A stretch of DNA of 64,000 bases, taken from SVTX01 sp045632305 (GTDB lineage: Bacteria > Bacillota > Clostridia > Oscillospirales > CAG-272). A program made the position numbers and the translations under genes. Shown here one piece after another: positions 62,049-64,000 of this stretch (positions within the stretch are counted from its first letter, which is position 1; each line of letters begins with the position of its first letter). The DNA is taken from assembly GCA_045632305.1 (NCBI GenBank), contig JAZQWL010000018.1, positions 1 to 64,000 on the forward strand, read 5' to 3'. A model generated the notes under the pieces. It had not been told where the DNA came from. It saw only the letters and a list, made by a program, of their open reading frames with translations, and did not search any database.

Positions 62049-62882
62049 TTATTCTAATATTATTGTTTCCTTGGGGAGAAGCATTACGTCTCTGCCGCAG
62101 TCGAGCCACACGGGACGATCTGACGGATTGAATATTTTCTTTCCGTCGGGTGACGCTTGGAGGGATTCGTACGCTTTGATATAATCGTAAATTTCTCCGT
62201 TTGTTGCATACCAGATATCGTCGCGTCCCGAAAACATCTCACAGAATTTTTCGATTCTTTCCCAATTGTTGCGCGACTCGAATTCGTAGGAGTGTCCCCA
62301 TACGTAGAAAAGCCACGGCGCGTCGGGAGTATATGTGAGAAATTTGTCCGCGAGAGGGAAAAGTGCGGGATCGTCGTGGTGGCAGGTCGTGGGCATGCGA
62401 AGCCAATCCGTCGGGATCTTAAAATCGCGGGTGGATTCAACCGTTCTTGCGTATTTTATTCCACGGGAGCGCAGTACGTCGACAACCGTATCGTTATACG
62501 TGCCGAAGGGATACGCACTGCCGCTTACAGTCCTGCCAAAGATTGCTTCGAGAACCTCGCGGTCGTGGTCAATTTCCCATTCGCAACGCTCACGGTCAAG
62601 GGCTTCAAGATGGGGGTGCGAATATGAGTGAAGGGCGATCTCGTGATTTTTTCCCATCTCACCGCCGTAAATCTCTTTTGCTCTGCGGCGCGCGAGCGGA
62701 CGGTGAATTCTGCCCGACTCGTAGGTTCTTTCCTCGTCCTGAAGATGAAATCCGTTGAGATTGAAAGTGCATTTGAGACCGTACTTGTTAAAAAGCTCAA
62801 TGAGTCGAATATCCTGCTCGACGCCGTCGTCATAGCTGAACGTAAGCGCCTTGCGTTTACCACTTGGAAACAGCATATTCAA
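62049..62882 (-). CDS. Polysaccharide deacetylase-family protein
   Basis: A 277-residue NodB-like deacetylase. Motif 1 is LTFSYDDGVEQD (Asp-Asp), motif 2 HSYSHPH supplies the metal histidines, and motif 3 is SAYPFGTYND. There is no signal peptide, so it is probably cytosolic. The GGAGGT site is eight bases before a TTG at 62882 and 14 before the ATG at 62876, so TTG is the likelier start. A strong promoter lies at 62915-62943. The substrate is unknown; N-acetyl sugars or amides are possible. Confidence 0.87.
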   Translation of the reverse strand: MNMLFPSGKRKALTFSYDDGVEQDIRLIELFNKYGLKCTFNLNGFHLQDEERTYESGRIHRPLARRRAKEIYGGEMGKNHEIALHSYSHPHLEALDRERCEWEIDHDREVLEAIFGRTVSGSAYPFGTYNDTVVDVLRSRGIKYARTVESTRDFKIPTDWLRMPTTCHHDDPALFPLADKFLTYTPDAPWLFYVWGHSYEFESRNNWERIEKFCEMFSGRDDIWYATNGEIYDYIKAYESLQASPDGKKIFNPSDRPVWLDCGRDVMLLPKETIILE

Positions 62883-62914
62883 AAAAACACACCTCCTTTT
62901 TTACATACATATAA

Positions 62915-62943
62915 ATTATATACTTTTTTGCGGGAAAAGTCAA
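62915..62943 (-). promoter_or_regulatory. Promoter of the deacetylase-RNHCP-ruvX unit
   Basis: On the minus strand: TTGACT (62943-62938), 17 bp, perfect TATAAT (62920-62915). Confidence 0.88.
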
Positions 62944-62959
62944 TAGATGAATAAAATTC

Positions 62960-62983
62960 AAGCCACGGCATTTGCCGTGGCTT
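62960..62983 (-). terminator. Terminator downstream of the DUF896 gene
   Basis: AAGCCACGGCA (62960-62970) and TGCCGTGGCTT (62973-62983) form an 11-bp stem, followed on the minus strand by TGAATTTTATT. Confidence 0.75.
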
Positions 62984-62987
62984 TATT

Positions 62988-63200
62988 TTATTTTTTATAT
63001 CTGTCCTTTACGTACTCGCGAGTTCCGTCGGGGCGTTCGATAACTGTATTATCGAGAAGGCCGCGGAGGTATGCGCGATATTCCGCAATATATTCCTTGT
63101 GGAGAGCTTCGCGTTCTGCAGCTTCCTCGGGAGTAAGCTCGATACCTGCCTTTTTCTTGCGGCCGAGCTCGTTTATTCTGTCAAGCTTTTTCTGATCCAT
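62988..63200 (-). CDS. DUF896 (YnzC/UPF0291) small protein
   Basis: A 70-residue protein of the DUF896 family, related to Bacillus YnzC of the SOS region. The two-helix pattern KLDRINELGRKKKAGIELT and EYIAEYRAYLRGLLDNT is typical. Function is not established. It is eight bases after pheT, so likely in that transcript. Confidence 0.9.
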   Translation of the reverse strand: MDQKKLDRINELGRKKKAGIELTPEEAAEREALHKEYIAEYRAYLRGLLDNTVIERPDGTREYVKDRYKK

Positions 63201-63208
63201 ATTTCACC

Positions 63209-64000
63209 TTATTCACGAATGCCGATGCCAAGCTTGAACTTGAGATCGTTGAGCACCTTGCTTGATACCTTGTCGGCTTCTTCAACTGTAAGCGTACGGT
63301 CATTAGCGTGGAGAGTAAGACGGAAGGAAACGGACTTCTTGCCCTCACCGATCTGCGCGCCGCGGTAGATGTCAAAGAGAGCAACACCTACGCAAAGCTT
63401 ACCTGCCGCACGAGTCATAACCTCTTCGATCGTACCAACCTCAAGGGATTCGTCACAAACGAAGGAGAAGTCACGAGTAACAGAGGGGAACTTGGACATG
63501 GGCTTGTAGTCAACCGTAAGGTCGGAGCAGTCCCAGATTCTGTCGAAGTCAAGCTCTGCTACGTAAACTGCAACATCGAGGTCGTAGTTCTTTGCTGTCA
63601 AGGGGTGGATCTGACCGATAATACCGAGCTCTACACCGTCAGCCGTATAAACCTTTGCGCATCTGCCGGGGTGGTATGCGTTGTCGTTTGCTTCGGACAC
63701 AAACTTTGCCTTTTCGATTCCTGCCGCTTCGAGAACGTTTACAACTGCACCCTTAAGAGAGTAGAAGTCTTCGTTGCCGTACATACCGAGCGTGATGATC
63801 TTTCTTTCCTCGGGAAGCTGAGTTGTATCCTCGGAGGGAATATAAATGGACGCCATTTCAAATACGCGAACGTTGTTATTTGAAAGGTTGTTGTTTCTTG
63901 CGATTACTTCAAGGAGGGAGGGAAGAGCCGTTGTTCTCATAACGCTTGTGTCTTCACCGAGAGGATTGGAGATAACAACACTCTTTCTGCGTGTGTCATC
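63209..64000 (-). CDS. pheT: Phenylalanyl-tRNA synthetase beta subunit, 3' part
   Basis: The last 263 codons of the beta chain; the gene continues past the window edge. NPLGEDTSVMRTTALPSLLE is the start of the catalytic-like B6/B7 region, followed by NNVRVFEMASIY. The final 90 residues are the ferredoxin-fold anticodon-binding domain (KFPSVTRDFSFVCDES, KSVSFRLTLHANDRTLTVEE). The enzyme charges tRNA-Phe. The frame remains open to base 64000. Confidence 0.96.
   Translation of the reverse strand, partial: DDTRRKSVVISNPLGEDTSVMRTTALPSLLEVIARNNNLSNNNVRVFEMASIYIPSEDTTQLPEERKIITLGMYGNEDFYSLKGAVVNVLEAAGIEKAKFVSEANDNAYHPGRCAKVYTADGVELGIIGQIHPLTAKNYDLDVAVYVAELDFDRIWDCSDLTVDYKPMSKFPSVTRDFSFVCDESLEVGTIEEVMTRAAGKLCVGVALFDIYRGAQIGEGKKSVSFRLTLHANDRTLTVEEADKVSSKVLNDLKFKLGIGIRE

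Overview
The window reads as a chromosome segment of an uncultured-type member of the Clostridia (Firmicutes), probably a gut Oscillospirales- or Christensenellales-like anaerobe. The evidence is a GerW/YtfJ sporulation protein, HprK, ScpAB, TrmFO, RsfS/YqeK, an infC-rpmI-rplT operon with an attenuated leader, strong GGAGG ribosome binding sites and textbook TTGACA-17-TATAAT promoters. The genus cannot be named from what is visible. No rRNA, tRNA, CRISPR array, prophage or transposase was seen.

Layout. 1-2487: the end of an M13 metallopeptidase gene and a coupled HAD phosphatase. 2488-5200: a small AT-rich accessory islet with a membrane-anchored HNH protein carrying a topoisomerase-type zinc ribbon, a methyltransferase and an orphan protein. 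5200-7540: ROK glucokinase, a zinc-ribbon protein and PssA, ending in a bidirectional terminator. 7598-10830: hprK (minus) diverging from two membrane-anchored extracytoplasmic proteins. 10966-15016: dgt, dnaG and rpoD. 15017-33190: a carbohydrate-uptake region. It has a solute-binding lipoprotein, a HAD phosphatase, a 0.94-kb gap with two well-formed RNA structures, and then a 14-kb apparent polycistron: giant solute-binding protein, two permeases, an NHL-repeat/YIP1 membrane protein, a 1446-residue DUF5696 exoprotein, and a second permease pair. No ABC ATPase is present.

33189-43111 is one long minus-strand unit transcribed from lon through engB, lysA, an M50 protease, scpA, scpB, a DUF2953 protein, gerW and dacA to rluB. 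A 757-bp gap follows, with a probable small RNA or lon leader on the minus strand and the infC leader on the plus strand. infC starts at AUA. 43868-60258 is plus-strand information processing: infC-rpmI-rplT, an rRNA/tRNA methyltransferase, dprA, topA, trmFO, rnc, a radical SAM gene, smc, ftsY, rdgB, yhbY, nadD, yqeK and rsfS. 60529-64000 is minus strand: an orphan membrane protein, ruvX, an RNHCP protein, a polysaccharide deacetylase, a DUF896 protein and the 3' part of pheT.

Non-coding highlights are a repeat family seen twice (39933-40085 and 60291-60475), made of 7-bp tandem units, a conserved internal hairpin and inverted 7-mers at the far end; the second copy sits between twin terminators. 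There are also two structured RNA elements upstream of the giant solute-binding protein gene, a hairpin that hides the dacA ribosome binding site, and a promoter-hairpins-terminator unit beside lon. The transport cluster, with its unusual partner proteins and RNA elements, is the best candidate for an undescribed system.
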